64,000 nt of DNA from Diaphorobacter nitroreducens (GTDB taxonomy: Bacteria > Pseudomonadota > Gammaproteobacteria > Burkholderiales > Burkholderiaceae_C), in contig RJVL01000002.1 in NCBI GenBank assembly GCA_003755025.1, positions 1 to 64,000 of the forward strand. Direction: 5' to 3'. This document shows, piece by piece, positions 9,901-18,431 of this stretch. The position numbers and the translations under genes are program-made. Positions within the stretch are counted from its first letter, which is position 1. Each line of letters opens with the position of its first letter. Under the pieces are notes generated by a model. That model was not told the origin of the DNA, ran no database searches, and saw only the letters and a list, made by a program, of their open reading frames with translations.

Positions 9901-11103
9901 ACCACAACCCCGCAGGCGATCCGCATCTTCCACCTGCAGCCCGGCGCCCAAGCGCGGGAACTGCCCGAGCTGCCCACCCAGCCGCCCGCGCGGGGGTTTC
10001 ACTGGATCGCCTGCACACGTGCGGCGTTCAGCACCGAACTGCCGCGCCTGCAGGGCGTGCTGCAGGCGCTGACGGGCCAGCAGCTGGTGGACCTGCACGT
10101 GTCCGACCTGCTCAACGCCCAGCTGCCCTCGCATTACGACTACACCTCGCAGTACGACATGCTGGTGGTGCGCCGCCTGAGCGCATCGCTCGCCCCCGCG
10201 GCCGCCCCGCTCATGCCGGCGGCGGCGCGCGGCGGCCCGCCCGTACTGCGGCGCATCGACACCAGCCCCGTGGGCTTCGCGGTGTTCGACCAGGTGCTGC
10301 TGTCGGTGCACCCGGCCGACTGCTCCGTGCGCGATGCCTACGCGGCGCGCCTGATCACCCCGCCGGCTCCGACGACGACGCCCCCGCCCGAGGCGCCCAA
10401 CGGCAACGCGCTGCCCACCACGCCCGCCGAAGCCGTGGTGCGCGAACTGCGCACCGGCCCTGTGGCCGGCACGCGCCTGCCCGCCAGCCCGGCCGACCTG
10501 ATGCTGCGCATGGTCAACCAGATCGTGGACAACTACCTGGACCTGCGCCGCGAGCTGTCGCGCCAGCTCGACCACTGGCAGGCCGAGCTGCTGCAGCCGC
10601 GCACACGCTTCAACAACTGGCGCGCCCTGATGGACGCGCGCCTGACGCTGCACCAGCTCGACGAGATCTGCGAAGACCAGCGTGCCGCCGTGCAGGCCTG
10701 GTGCGCGGTGCTGGAGACCTGGGCCCCCTCGTCGGACACGCCGGCGGCCCTGCGCGAACTGGACCTGCTCAAGGTGCGCAGCCGCGACGTGCTGGAGCAC
10801 ATCGAGCGCGTGGTGCATCACGTGCGCCGGCTGGAGCAAAGCACCGAGGCCACGGTGCAGATGCACTTCTCGGCGCAGAGCAACCGCACCAACGACATCA
10901 TGCGCACGCTCACGGCGCTCACCGCCGTGTTCCTGCCGCTGAACCTGATCGCCGGCATCTTCGGCATGAACTTCGAGTTCATCCCCTTGGTGCACAAGCA
11001 GGACGGCTTCTGGTGGGCCATGGGCAGCATGACCGCCACGGCCGTCGGCCTCACGCTGTTCTTCTGGCGCAAGCGCTACCTGGCGCGCACCGGCCAGGGC
11101 TGA
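9898..11103 (+). CDS. CorA-family divalent cation transporter
   Basis: 401 residues with a long cytoplasmic N-terminal domain rich in helices and two C-terminal transmembrane segments. The first ends in the pore signature GMNFE (family GMN), and the second is followed by the basic tail FFWRKRY. CorA proteins are pentameric Mg2+/Co2+ channels and ZntB relatives carry Zn2+; the sequence alone does not settle the ion. Residues 150-180 are a Pro/Thr-rich insertion. The only reasonable start is the TTG at 9898, which is the tail of a dispersed repeat. The gene follows hemB by 36 bp. Confidence 0.88.
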
Positions 11104-11171
11104 CCCCTTCCCGCACGCGCGGCCGCACGGCCACGCCGCCCCGGCTTCCAGCAGGGTTTTGTTTTACTGCT

Positions 11172-11202
11172 TTGACAATAATTGATCAGTCAACTATTGT
11201 CA
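11172..11202 (+). promoter_or_regulatory. marR promoter embedded in a 30-bp operator dyad
   Basis: A consensus -35 TTGACA (11172-11177), a 17-bp spacer and a -10 TATTGT (11195-11200). The same bases form an imperfect palindrome: TGACAATA (11173-11180) pairs with TATTGTCA (11195-11202), and inside it TTGA (11182-11185) pairs with TCAA (11190-11193). A MarR dimer bound here would cover the core promoter. Confidence 0.75.
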
Positions 11203-11206
11203 CGGC

Positions 11207-11722
11207 ATGAATTCACCTTCCATTCCGCCCCCCCTGTCGGCGGATGCCGCCTGCCCGCTGTCCGACCCGGAGTTGCCGGTGCCGTTCGAGATCGAGCGCA
11301 GCATCGGCTTTCAGATGCGGCGCATCACCACCCTGCTGGGGTATGAGGTGGAGCGTCGCATGGAGCCCCTGGGCCTGACCGACGCGCAGTGGAAACCCCT
11401 GCTGCGCCTGCTGCTGGACCCGCCCGGCACCGCCGCGGCCCTGGCGCGCATGTGCCACCTGGACGCGGGCGGCCTCACGCGCCTGCTGGACCGGCTGGAG
11501 GCCAAGGGCCTGTGCCAGCGCGAGCGATCGCAGGAAGACCGCCGCGTGGTGCATGTCGCGCTCACTTCGGAGGGCCAGGCCGTCGCCGCCCAGCTGCCTG
11601 CCCTCCTGGGCGAGGTGCAGGACCAACTGCTGCAGGGTTTCTCCGCCGAGGAAGAGGCGCATTTGCGCGACTTCCTGAAACGCATCTACACCAACGTACG
11701 CCCTCCAGAAGGCGGGCCATAG
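11207..11722 (+). CDS. MarR-family transcriptional regulator (EmrR-like)
   Basis: 171 residues. The winged-helix core runs from about residue 30 (IGFQMRRITTLLGYEVERRM), through the recognition region LARMCHLDAGGLTRLLDRLE, to the wing SQEDRRVVHVALT. It heads an efflux operon and is probably its ligand-released repressor, autoregulated through the dyad at 11172-11202. The ATG at 11207 lies only 7 bp past the -10, so translation from it would need a leaderless mRNA. An in-frame GTG at 11279 has GGAG six bases before it and would skip the proline-rich first 24 residues. The start is therefore open. Confidence 0.9.
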   Translation: MNSPSIPPPLSADAACPLSDPELPVPFEIERSIGFQMRRITTLLGYEVERRMEPLGLTDAQWKPLLRLLLDPPGTAAALARMCHLDAGGLTRLLDRLEAKGLCQRERSQEDRRVVHVALTSEGQAVAAQLPALLGEVQDQLLQGFSAEEEAHLRDFLKRIYTNVRPPEGGP

Positions 11723-11780
11723 GCACCAGCGCCTGGGCCTTGCAGCCCGCCCCGTTTGCCCTTTGCCGAGAGACCACAAC

Positions 11781-13334
11781 ATGAAAAACCACCTCTCACC
11801 CTCCAGCGCCCCGGCGCTTATTCCTGCGACCGCGCCCCGCGGCAGTGCGCTGCTGTATGGCGCCACGCTGGCCGTCGCGCTGCTGGCCCTGCCTCTGCTG
11901 TCGGGCTGCGCCGACATGGCGGGTATCGACTCCCACGCCCGGATGCGCGACCCTGCCTCCCTGGGCCTGGCCGCTGCGCCCTCATCCAGCGCAGATGCTG
12001 CTGTGCAGCCGCAGACTGCGGTCTCCGCCGACTGGTGGCGCAGCTTTGGCGATGCGCAGCTGGATGCGCTCATCACCCAGGCCCTGCAAGGCAACCCCGG
12101 GCTGCAGCAGGCCGCCGCCCGCATCGCGCGCGCCGAGGCCTTTGCCGACACCGCCCGCGCGGCCCAGAGCCCGCAGGTCAACGGCAGCCTGGACGCCACG
12201 CGCCAGCGCTACAGCGCCAACGGACCCTACCCCCCCGGCCAGGCCGGCGCCGTTCGTAGCGTGGAAACCGCCCGCCTGTCGGGCAGCTGGGAGCTGGACT
12301 TCTTCGGCAAACACCGTGCCGCCCTCGCCGCCGCACTGGGCGAGGCCCAGGCCGCGCGCGCCGACGCCGAGGCCGCGCGCCTGCTGCTCGCGAGCCGCGT
12401 GGCGCAGGGCTACTTTCAGCTGGCACGCTTGCAGGCCCAGCGCGCCGTGGCCGAGCGCACGCTGCAGCAGCGCACCGAAATGCTGCAACTGGTGCAGCGG
12501 CGCGTGCAGGCCGGGCTGGACACCCAGCTGGAGCTGCGCCAAAGCGAAGGCGCCCTGCCCGAAGCGCGCCAGCAGATCGAGGCGTTGCGCGAGCAGGAAG
12601 CCCTGGCACGCAACGCGCTGGGCGCGCTGATTGCAGACCCCCAGACGGCCCAGACGCTGACCCCACAAGCGCTGACAGCTATCCATTTTTCAGAAACCCC
12701 CGCCGCCGTGCCCGCCGACCTGCTGGGCCGCCGCCCCGACGTGGCGGCCGCGCGCTGGCGCGTGGAAGCCGCCACCCAGGACATGGGCGTGGCGCGGGCG
12801 CAGTTTTATCCCAACGTGAGCCTGACCGCCTTCGTGGGCCTGGCCAGCGTGGGGCTGGACCGTTTCATCGAGGCCGGCAGCCGTGAATGGGGCGTGGGCC
12901 CGGCGCTGCGACTGCCGATCTTCGATGCCGGCCGCCTGCGCGCCAACCTGCGCGGCAAGGCGGCCGACCGGGACGCCGCCGTCGAAAGCTACAACGCCGC
13001 CCTGCTGGAAGCGGTGCGCGACGCGGCCGACCAGCTGGCCAGCAGCAGCTCGATCGCACGGCAGATCGCGGAGCAGCGCCAGGCCGGCGAATCCGCGCAA
13101 GCCGCCTATGGCATTGCGCGGCGCCGCTATGAGGCCGGCCTGGGCACTTACCTGCAAGTGCTGTCGGCCGAAAGCCAGGTGCTGGCCCAGCGCCGCCTGG
13201 CCGTGGACCTGGCCGCGCGGCGGCTGGACAACCAGGTGGGCGTGATGCGCGCCCTGGGCGGCGGCTATGCAGCCACGCCGCCGCCCACGGCGCAAGCCCC
13301 GCAAGCTGCCCCCACGGTGGCAGCCGCCCGCTGA
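11781..13334 (+). CDS. Outer-membrane efflux lipoprotein (NodT/OprM family)
   Basis: A TolC-type outer-membrane channel that forms the exit duct of a tripartite pump, 517 residues. The signal peptide ends in the lipobox LLSGC (Cys43). Two OEP repeats follow, with the typical DWWRSFGDAQLDALI and LGRRPDVAAARWRVEAA stretches. It sits between marR and emrA, 58 bp after the regulator. At about residues 295-305 (TPQALTAIHFSETP) the coding sequence contains a reversed half copy of the dispersed repeat, in frame. Confidence 0.92.
   Translation: MKNHLSPSSAPALIPATAPRGSALLYGATLAVALLALPLLSGCADMAGIDSHARMRDPASLGLAAAPSSSADAAVQPQTAVSADWWRSFGDAQLDALITQALQGNPGLQQAAARIARAEAFADTARAAQSPQVNGSLDATRQRYSANGPYPPGQAGAVRSVETARLSGSWELDFFGKHRAALAAALGEAQAARADAEAARLLLASRVAQGYFQLARLQAQRAVAERTLQQRTEMLQLVQRRVQAGLDTQLELRQSEGALPEARQQIEALREQEALARNALGALIADPQTAQTLTPQALTAIHFSETPAAVPADLLGRRPDVAAARWRVEAATQDMGVARAQFYPNVSLTAFVGLASVGLDRFIEAGSREWGVGPALRLPIFDAGRLRANLRGKAADRDAAVESYNAALLEAVRDAADQLASSSSIARQIAEQRQAGESAQAAYGIARRRYEAGLGTYLQVLSAESQVLAQRRLAVDLAARRLDNQVGVMRALGGGYAATPPPTAQAPQAAPTVAAAR
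12667..12693 (-). repeat. Dispersed repeat, half copy inside the efflux lipoprotein gene
   Basis: AAGCGCTGACAGCTAT (12667-12682) is the complement of ATAGCTGTCAGCGCTT, which differs from the repeat core at two positions. It is followed by an A/T-rich CCATTTTTCAG. It is in frame and adds no stop codon. Confidence 0.55.
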
Positions 13335-13371
13335 ATTCGCCCCCATTCCCCCTTTTTTGCCCTTGTCCACC

Positions 13372-14580
13372 ATGACCGCAACTCCCTCCACCCCTTCCAC
13401 CGCGTCGAAGGCGGCCCGCCGCAAGGCGCTGTTCACCCTGGCTGGCGTCGTCGTGCTCGCCGGCTGCGCCTGGGGCCTGTACGACTGGCTGGTCGCCAGC
13501 CACTATGAGCACACCGACAACGCCTACGTGCAGGGCAACGTCATCCAGATCACGCCGCAGACCGGCGGCACGGTGATGTCCATCCTGGCCGACGACACCG
13601 ACTTCGTGCGCGCTGGCGCTGCGCTGGTGCAGTTGGACCCAGCCGACGCGCGCGTGGCGCTGCAGCAGGCCGAGGCCAACCTGGCGCAGGCCGTGCGGCA
13701 GACACGCACGCTGTACGCCAACAACAGCGCCCTGGCCGCACAGGTGCGCCTGCGCGAGGCCGAGGCCGCACGCGCCCAGGCCGAGATCGCGCGCGCCGAG
13801 GACGACCTGCGCCGCCGCCAGGCCCTGACCGGCGAGGGCGCCGTCTCGCAGGAGGAACTGCGCCACGCGCAGAGCCAGCTGCAGACCGCGCGCACGCAGT
13901 TGGCCGCTGCGCAGGCGGGCGTGGCCGCCGCGCGCGAGCAGCTCGCCAGCAATCAGTCGCTCACCCAGGGCGTGGCCGTGGCGCAGCACCCCAGCGTGCA
14001 GGCCGCAGCCGCCAAGGTGCGCGAGGCCTACCTGGCCGATCGCCGCACCGCCCTGCCCGCACCCGTGGACGGCTACGTTGCGCGGCGCACGGTACAGCTG
14101 GGCCAGCGCGTGGCCGCGGGCACGCCGCTGATGACCATCGTGCCGCTGCGCGAGGTCTGGGTGGACGCCAATTTCAAGGAGAACCAGCTGCGCAACCTGC
14201 GCCTGGGCCAGCGCGCCACGCTCGTCGCCGACCTGTACGGCAAGAAAGTGGAATACACCGGCACCGTGGCCGGGCTGGGCGTGGGCACGGGCGCTGCCTT
14301 CGCGCTGCTGCCGGCGCAGAACGCCACCGGCAACTGGATCAAGGTGGTGCAGCGGGTGCCCGTGCGCATCGCGCTGGATGCCGGGCAGCTGGCCGAGCAC
14401 CCGCTGCGCGTGGGCCTGTCGATGAACGTGAGCGTGGACACGCAGGACCGCAGCGGCCCGGCGCTGGCCGATGCGCCGCGCAAGGAAGCGGTGGCCAGTA
14501 CGGCCGTGTACGACGCGCTGGACAAGGGCGCCGATGCCGACGTGGCGCGCATCATCCGCGCCAACCTGGGCACGCTCTGA
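13372..14580 (+). CDS. emrA: Membrane fusion protein of an EmrAB-type efflux pump
   Basis: HlyD/EmrA-family periplasmic adaptor, 402 residues. A single N-terminal membrane anchor lies at about 20-45, followed by the biotinyl-lipoyl-like half HTDNAYVQGNVIQITPQTGG, a long Ala/Gln-rich coiled coil (about 105-210) and the second lipoyl half LPAPVDGYVARRTV. It links the inner-membrane EmrB to the outer-membrane lipoprotein encoded just upstream. The ATG at 13372 was chosen over the longer in-frame opening, which would overlap the upstream gene. emrB follows after 10 bp. Confidence 0.93.
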   Translation: MTATPSTPSTASKAARRKALFTLAGVVVLAGCAWGLYDWLVASHYEHTDNAYVQGNVIQITPQTGGTVMSILADDTDFVRAGAALVQLDPADARVALQQAEANLAQAVRQTRTLYANNSALAAQVRLREAEAARAQAEIARAEDDLRRRQALTGEGAVSQEELRHAQSQLQTARTQLAAAQAGVAAAREQLASNQSLTQGVAVAQHPSVQAAAAKVREAYLADRRTALPAPVDGYVARRTVQLGQRVAAGTPLMTIVPLREVWVDANFKENQLRNLRLGQRATLVADLYGKKVEYTGTVAGLGVGTGAAFALLPAQNATGNWIKVVQRVPVRIALDAGQLAEHPLRVGLSMNVSVDTQDRSGPALADAPRKEAVASTAVYDALDKGADADVARIIRANLGTL

Positions 14581-14590
14581 ACCGACGCGC

Positions 14591-16159
14591 ATGACCGCAC
14601 CCGCACACACACCGCCGCTGCCGCCACCACCCCTCACGGGCAGCGCCCGGCTGTGGGGCACGCTGGCCCTGTCGGCGGCCACCTTCATGAACGTGCTGGA
14701 CACGTCGATCGCCAACGTGTCCCTGCCCGCCATCGCGGGCGACCTGGGCGTGAGCCCTACCCAGGGCACCTGGGTGATCACCAGCTTTGCCGTGGCCAAC
14801 GCCATCGCGGTGCCGCTCACGGGTTGGCTGTCGCAGCGCTTCGGGCAGGTGCGCCTGTTCGTGGCGAGCGTGGCGCTGTTCGTGATCGCGTCGCTGCTGT
14901 GCGGCCTGGCGCCCAACATGACGCTGCTCATCGCCGCGCGCGCGCTGCAGGGCTTCGTGGCGGGGCCGATGATCCCGTTGTCGCAGTCGCTGCTGCTGTC
15001 CAGCTACCCGCGCGCGCTGGCGGGGCTGGCCATGGCCATGTGGTCCATGACCACGCTGATCGCGCCGGTCATGGGGCCGCTGCTGGGCGGTTGGATCACC
15101 GACAACATGACCTGGCCGTGGATCTTCTACATCAACGTGCCCGTGGGAATCGCCGCCGTGGTGGTCACCTGGGGCATCTTCCACCAGCGCGAGACCGAGC
15201 GGCGCGCGCTGCCCATCGACTCCATCGGCCTCGCGCTGCTCGTGATCTGGGTGGGTGCCATGCAGGTCATGCTGGACATCGGCAAGGAGCACGACTGGTT
15301 CGAGTCGCCCTGGGTGGTGGCCTGCGGCCTGGTCGCGCTCGTGGGCCTGGTGGCGTTCGTGGTCTGGGAGCGTGGCGAGGACCACCCCGTGGTGGACCTG
15401 GCGCTGTTTCGCATCCGCAATTTCTGGGCCGGTGCGCTGGCCACCTCCGTGGGCTACGGGCTGTTCTTCGGCAACGTGGTGCTGCTGCCGCTGTGGCTGC
15501 AGCAGTACATGGGCTACACCGCCACGCAGGCCGGCGAGGTGATGGCGCCCGTGGGGCTGCTGGCCATGGTGCTGTCGCCCCTGGTGGGCAAGAACATCGC
15601 CAAGGTGGACCCGCGCCGCTTTGCCACGCTGGCCTTCCTGGTGTTTGCGCTGGTGCTGTGGATGCGCTCCAATTTCAACACCCAGGCAGACCTCGCCACC
15701 ATCATGGTGCCCACCATCATCCAGGGCGTGGCGATGGCGTTCTTCTTCATCCCGCTGGTCACGATCACGCTGTCGGGCATTGCGCCCGACCGCATCCCGG
15801 CGGCCTCGGGGCTGTCGAACTTCATGCGCATCACGGCCGGCGCGGTGGGTACGTCCGTCACCACCACGCTGTGGGAGCGGCGCGCCAGCCTGCACCATGC
15901 CCAGCTGACCGAAGGCCTGCACCAGGGCCACCTGCCCTTCACGCAGGCGCTGCAGGGCCTGCAGGCTGGGGGTCTCACGCCCGAGCAGGCACTGGCCCAG
16001 GTGGAGCGGCTGGTGAACCAGCAGGCCTTCATGCTCGCGGCCAACGACATCTTCTATGCCTCGGCCCTGCTGTTCCTGCTGCTGATCCCGCTGGTGTGGC
16101 TGGCCCACCCCACGCGCGCTGCCAGCGGCAGCGCCGACGCCGCGGCCGGTGCGCATTGA
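14591..16159 (+). CDS. emrB: DHA2-family MFS multidrug transporter EmrB
   Basis: A 14-helix drug:proton antiporter of the major facilitator superfamily, 522 residues. NVLDTSIANVSLPAI in helix 1 is the DHA2 family motif, and GWLSQRFGQVRLF matches motif A. It ends the marR operon and is followed by a repeat hairpin at 16198-16228 that may act as its transcription end. The inferred role is export of amphipathic drugs or uncouplers. The substrate is unknown. Confidence 0.94.
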   Translation: MTAPAHTPPLPPPPLTGSARLWGTLALSAATFMNVLDTSIANVSLPAIAGDLGVSPTQGTWVITSFAVANAIAVPLTGWLSQRFGQVRLFVASVALFVIASLLCGLAPNMTLLIAARALQGFVAGPMIPLSQSLLLSSYPRALAGLAMAMWSMTTLIAPVMGPLLGGWITDNMTWPWIFYINVPVGIAAVVVTWGIFHQRETERRALPIDSIGLALLVIWVGAMQVMLDIGKEHDWFESPWVVACGLVALVGLVAFVVWERGEDHPVVDLALFRIRNFWAGALATSVGYGLFFGNVVLLPLWLQQYMGYTATQAGEVMAPVGLLAMVLSPLVGKNIAKVDPRRFATLAFLVFALVLWMRSNFNTQADLATIMVPTIIQGVAMAFFFIPLVTITLSGIAPDRIPAASGLSNFMRITAGAVGTSVTTTLWERRASLHHAQLTEGLHQGHLPFTQALQGLQAGGLTPEQALAQVERLVNQQAFMLAANDIFYASALLFLLLIPLVWLAHPTRAASGSADAAAGAH

Positions 16160-16180
16160 GCGGCGATATCGATGCGAAAA

Positions 16181-16230
16181 CGCTATCAATAATCTAGCTG
16201 CTAGCGCTTACCAGGTGGGCGCTAGCAGTG
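16181..16230 (+). repeat. Dispersed palindromic repeat, copy 5, with a 10-bp perfect stem
   Basis: CTGCTAGCGC (16198-16207) and GCGCTAGCAG (16219-16228) form a perfect 10-bp stem with an 11-nt loop. It lies between the convergent emrB and dienelactone hydrolase genes and may act as a bidirectional transcription end, with TGATTTTCTC following on the plus strand. Confidence 0.85.
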
Positions 16231-16246
16231 ATTTTCTCTATAAATT

Positions 16247-16936
16247 TCAGCCGACGTGCCGTGCCAGGAAGGCGAGCGTGCGGTCGCGCGCGGTCATGGC
16301 GGCGGCCTCGTCGTAGCTGGCGCGCTGGTCACAGTTGAAGCCGTGGTCCGCCGCGTACACGTGCACCTGCGCCTCGGGGTGCGCGCGCGCAAAGGCCTGC
16401 ACGCTGTCCAGCGGGATCCACTGGTCGCGCTCGCCAAAGTGCGCCAGCACCGGCACGCGCGGCTGGCGCGCCACCTCGGCGGGCGTGGTCATGCCGCCGC
16501 CGTAGTAGGGCACGGCCGCGGACAGCCCCTGCAGCATGCAGGCCGCGCGCCAGGTGAGCAGCCCGCCCCAGCAAAAGCCCACCACGCCGACCTTGCAGTC
16601 GCTGTGCCGCGCGGCATAGTCGATGGCGGCCTGGATGTCGGGCATCACGCCCGGCGCGGGCAACCCCTCCACGGCGGCCTTGAGTGCCCGGCCGGCCTTC
16701 ATGTCGGCATCGCTGTAGCCCAGGTCCACGCCCTTTTGCACCCGCGCGAAGGTGGACGGCGCCACCGCCAGGTAGCCGCGCATGGCCAGCCGGTCGGTCA
16801 CGGCGCGGATGTGGGCGTTGACGCCGAAGATCTCCTGCAGCACCACCACCGCGCCGCGCGGCGCGCCGTCGGTGCGCGCCACCCAGGCGGGGGCCGTGAA
16901 TCCGTCGCTGGCAGTAAGGTCCACCCACTGTCCCAT
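16247..16936 (-). CDS. Dienelactone hydrolase family protein
   Basis: An alpha/beta hydrolase with a cysteine nucleophile, 229 residues. The residues match the clcD-type triad: Cys122 in GFCWGG, Asp171 in ERDQWIP and His198 in ADHGFNC, plus the partner Glu35 in LQEIFG. GGGAGA before the ATG at 16936 supports the start. There are no other chlorocatechol-pathway genes nearby, so a general lactone or ester hydrolase role is more likely than a dedicated aromatic pathway. It diverges from the SDR gene at 17044 with about 110 bp between them. Confidence 0.9.
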   Translation of the reverse strand: MGQWVDLTASDGFTAPAWVARTDGAPRGAVVVLQEIFGVNAHIRAVTDRLAMRGYLAVAPSTFARVQKGVDLGYSDADMKAGRALKAAVEGLPAPGVMPDIQAAIDYAARHSDCKVGVVGFCWGGLLTWRAACMLQGLSAAVPYYGGGMTTPAEVARQPRVPVLAHFGERDQWIPLDSVQAFARAHPEAQVHVYAADHGFNCDQRASYDEAAAMTARDRTLAFLARHVG

Positions 16937-17043
16937 GTCGTGTCTCCCGAGGCGTTGAGCGAAGGGAATGCAGGCGCGTGGACGATACGCGTCAGCGCCG
17001 CAAACCTGTTCCAATGCGCCATTCTTGCAGGAGTCACCCGTAC

Positions 17044-17790
17044 ATGGACAAGATTGTTCTGATCACCGGCGGCAGCCGGGGCATCGGCGCTGCCGCCGCC
17101 GTACTGGCCGCGCAGCGCGGCTGGGCCGTGGCCATCAACTACCTGCGCCACGCCGAAGCCGCGAACGGCGTGGTGCGCCAGATCGAGGCCGCGGGCGGGC
17201 GCGCCATCGCGGTGCAGGCCGATGTGGCGGTGGAGGCCGACGTGGTGACTCTGTTCGAGACCGTGGACCACCGCCTGGGGCGCCTCACGGCACTGGTGAA
17301 CAACGCGGGCGTGGTGGACCGCCCTGCCCGCGTGGACGAGATGCACGGCGAGCGCCTGCGGCGCATGTTCAGCATCAACGTGCTGGGCGCCTTCTACTGC
17401 GTGCGCGAGGCGGTGCTGCGCATGAGCACGCGCCATGGCGGCGCCGGCGGCAGCATCGTCAACGTGTCCAGCATCGCGGCCCGGCTGGGTGCGCCCCATC
17501 AATACGTGGACTATGCGGCGTCCAAGGGCGCGCTGGACACGCTCACCATAGGCCTGGCGCACGAGGTGGGCGGCGAGGGCATCCGCGTGAATGCCGTGCG
17601 CCCCGGCCTGATCGACACCGATATCCACGCCAGCGGCGGCCTGCCCCACCGCGTGCGCGACCTGGCAGGCCAGGTGCCCATGGGGCGCGGCGGCACGCCC
17701 GAGGAAGTGGCCGAGGCCATCGTGTGGCTGATGTCGGACGCGGCCAGCTACACCTCGGCCACGCTCATGGACATTGCCGGGGGCCGCTGA
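17044..17790 (+). CDS. SDR-family NAD(P)-dependent oxidoreductase
   Basis: Classical short-chain dehydrogenase, 248 residues. TGGSRGIG (8-15) binds the cofactor, NNAG follows in strand 4, and the catalytic Ser, Tyr and Lys are present (NVSSIAARLG, then Tyr-x-x-x-Lys in YVDYAASKG). An Asn after the second strand (INYLRHAEAAN) suggests NADP(H) but does not prove it. AGGAG precedes the ATG. Its stop overlaps the marC start by one base, so the two genes are translationally coupled. The substrate is unknown. Confidence 0.92.
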   Translation: MDKIVLITGGSRGIGAAAAVLAAQRGWAVAINYLRHAEAANGVVRQIEAAGGRAIAVQADVAVEADVVTLFETVDHRLGRLTALVNNAGVVDRPARVDEMHGERLRRMFSINVLGAFYCVREAVLRMSTRHGGAGGSIVNVSSIAARLGAPHQYVDYAASKGALDTLTIGLAHEVGGEGIRVNAVRPGLIDTDIHASGGLPHRVRDLAGQVPMGRGGTPEEVAEAIVWLMSDAASYTSATLMDIAGGR

Positions 17791-18428
17791 TGGACTTGAA
17801 GCCGCTCATCACGCTGCTGGCCATCGTGAATCCATTGGCCATCGTGCCGTTCTTCATCCACTACACCAGCGGTTTCAACGCCGCGCAGCGCCGGCGCACC
17901 GTCCAGGTGGCGGCGTTCAGCGCGTTTTGCGTGATCGCGGCCTGCGCGCTCGTCGGCCTGCAGATCCTGGACTTCTTCAACATCTCGCTGCAGAGCTTCC
18001 AGGTGGGCGGGGGCATGCTGCTGCTGATCAGCGCCATGAACATGCTCAATGCGCAGCCGGCCGAGGCCAAGCCGCACACCCACGAGCTGGAGCAGGGCGC
18101 TGAGAAGGCGGCCGCGGGCAGCAGCATCGCCGTGGTGCCGCTGACCATCCCGCTGCTCACGGGGCCGGCGGCCATGTCCACCGTGGTGATCTACGCCGAC
18201 CGCGCGCAGAGCATCTGGCAGCACCTGGCGCTGGTGGGCTACGGCGTGGTGGTGGGCGCGGCCACGGCGCTGTGCTTTGCACTGGCCGAGCCCATCGAGC
18301 GCGTGCTCGGCAAGACGGGCATCAACGTGATGACGCGGCTCATGGGGCTGATCCTCGCGGCGCTGGCCGTAGAGGTGATGGCCGACGGGCTGAGCAAGCT
18401 GTTCCCGGTGCTGGCCGCGCGTTCATAG
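17790..18428 (+). CDS. MarC-family integral membrane protein
   Basis: 212 residues with six hydrophobic segments, beginning MDLKPLITLLAIVNPLAIVP, the typical UPF0056/MarC opening. The family is named for its position next to E. coli marRAB. A role in antibiotic resistance was not upheld, and the function remains unknown. A histidine-containing loop (KPHTHELEQGAEK) lies between helices 3 and 4. It ends only three bases from the convergent diguanylate cyclase gene. Confidence 0.9.
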   Translation: MDLKPLITLLAIVNPLAIVPFFIHYTSGFNAAQRRRTVQVAAFSAFCVIAACALVGLQILDFFNISLQSFQVGGGMLLLISAMNMLNAQPAEAKPHTHELEQGAEKAAAGSSIAVVPLTIPLLTGPAAMSTVVIYADRAQSIWQHLALVGYGVVVGAATALCFALAEPIERVLGKTGINVMTRLMGLILAALAVEVMADGLSKLFPVLAARS

Positions 18429-18431
18429 CGG

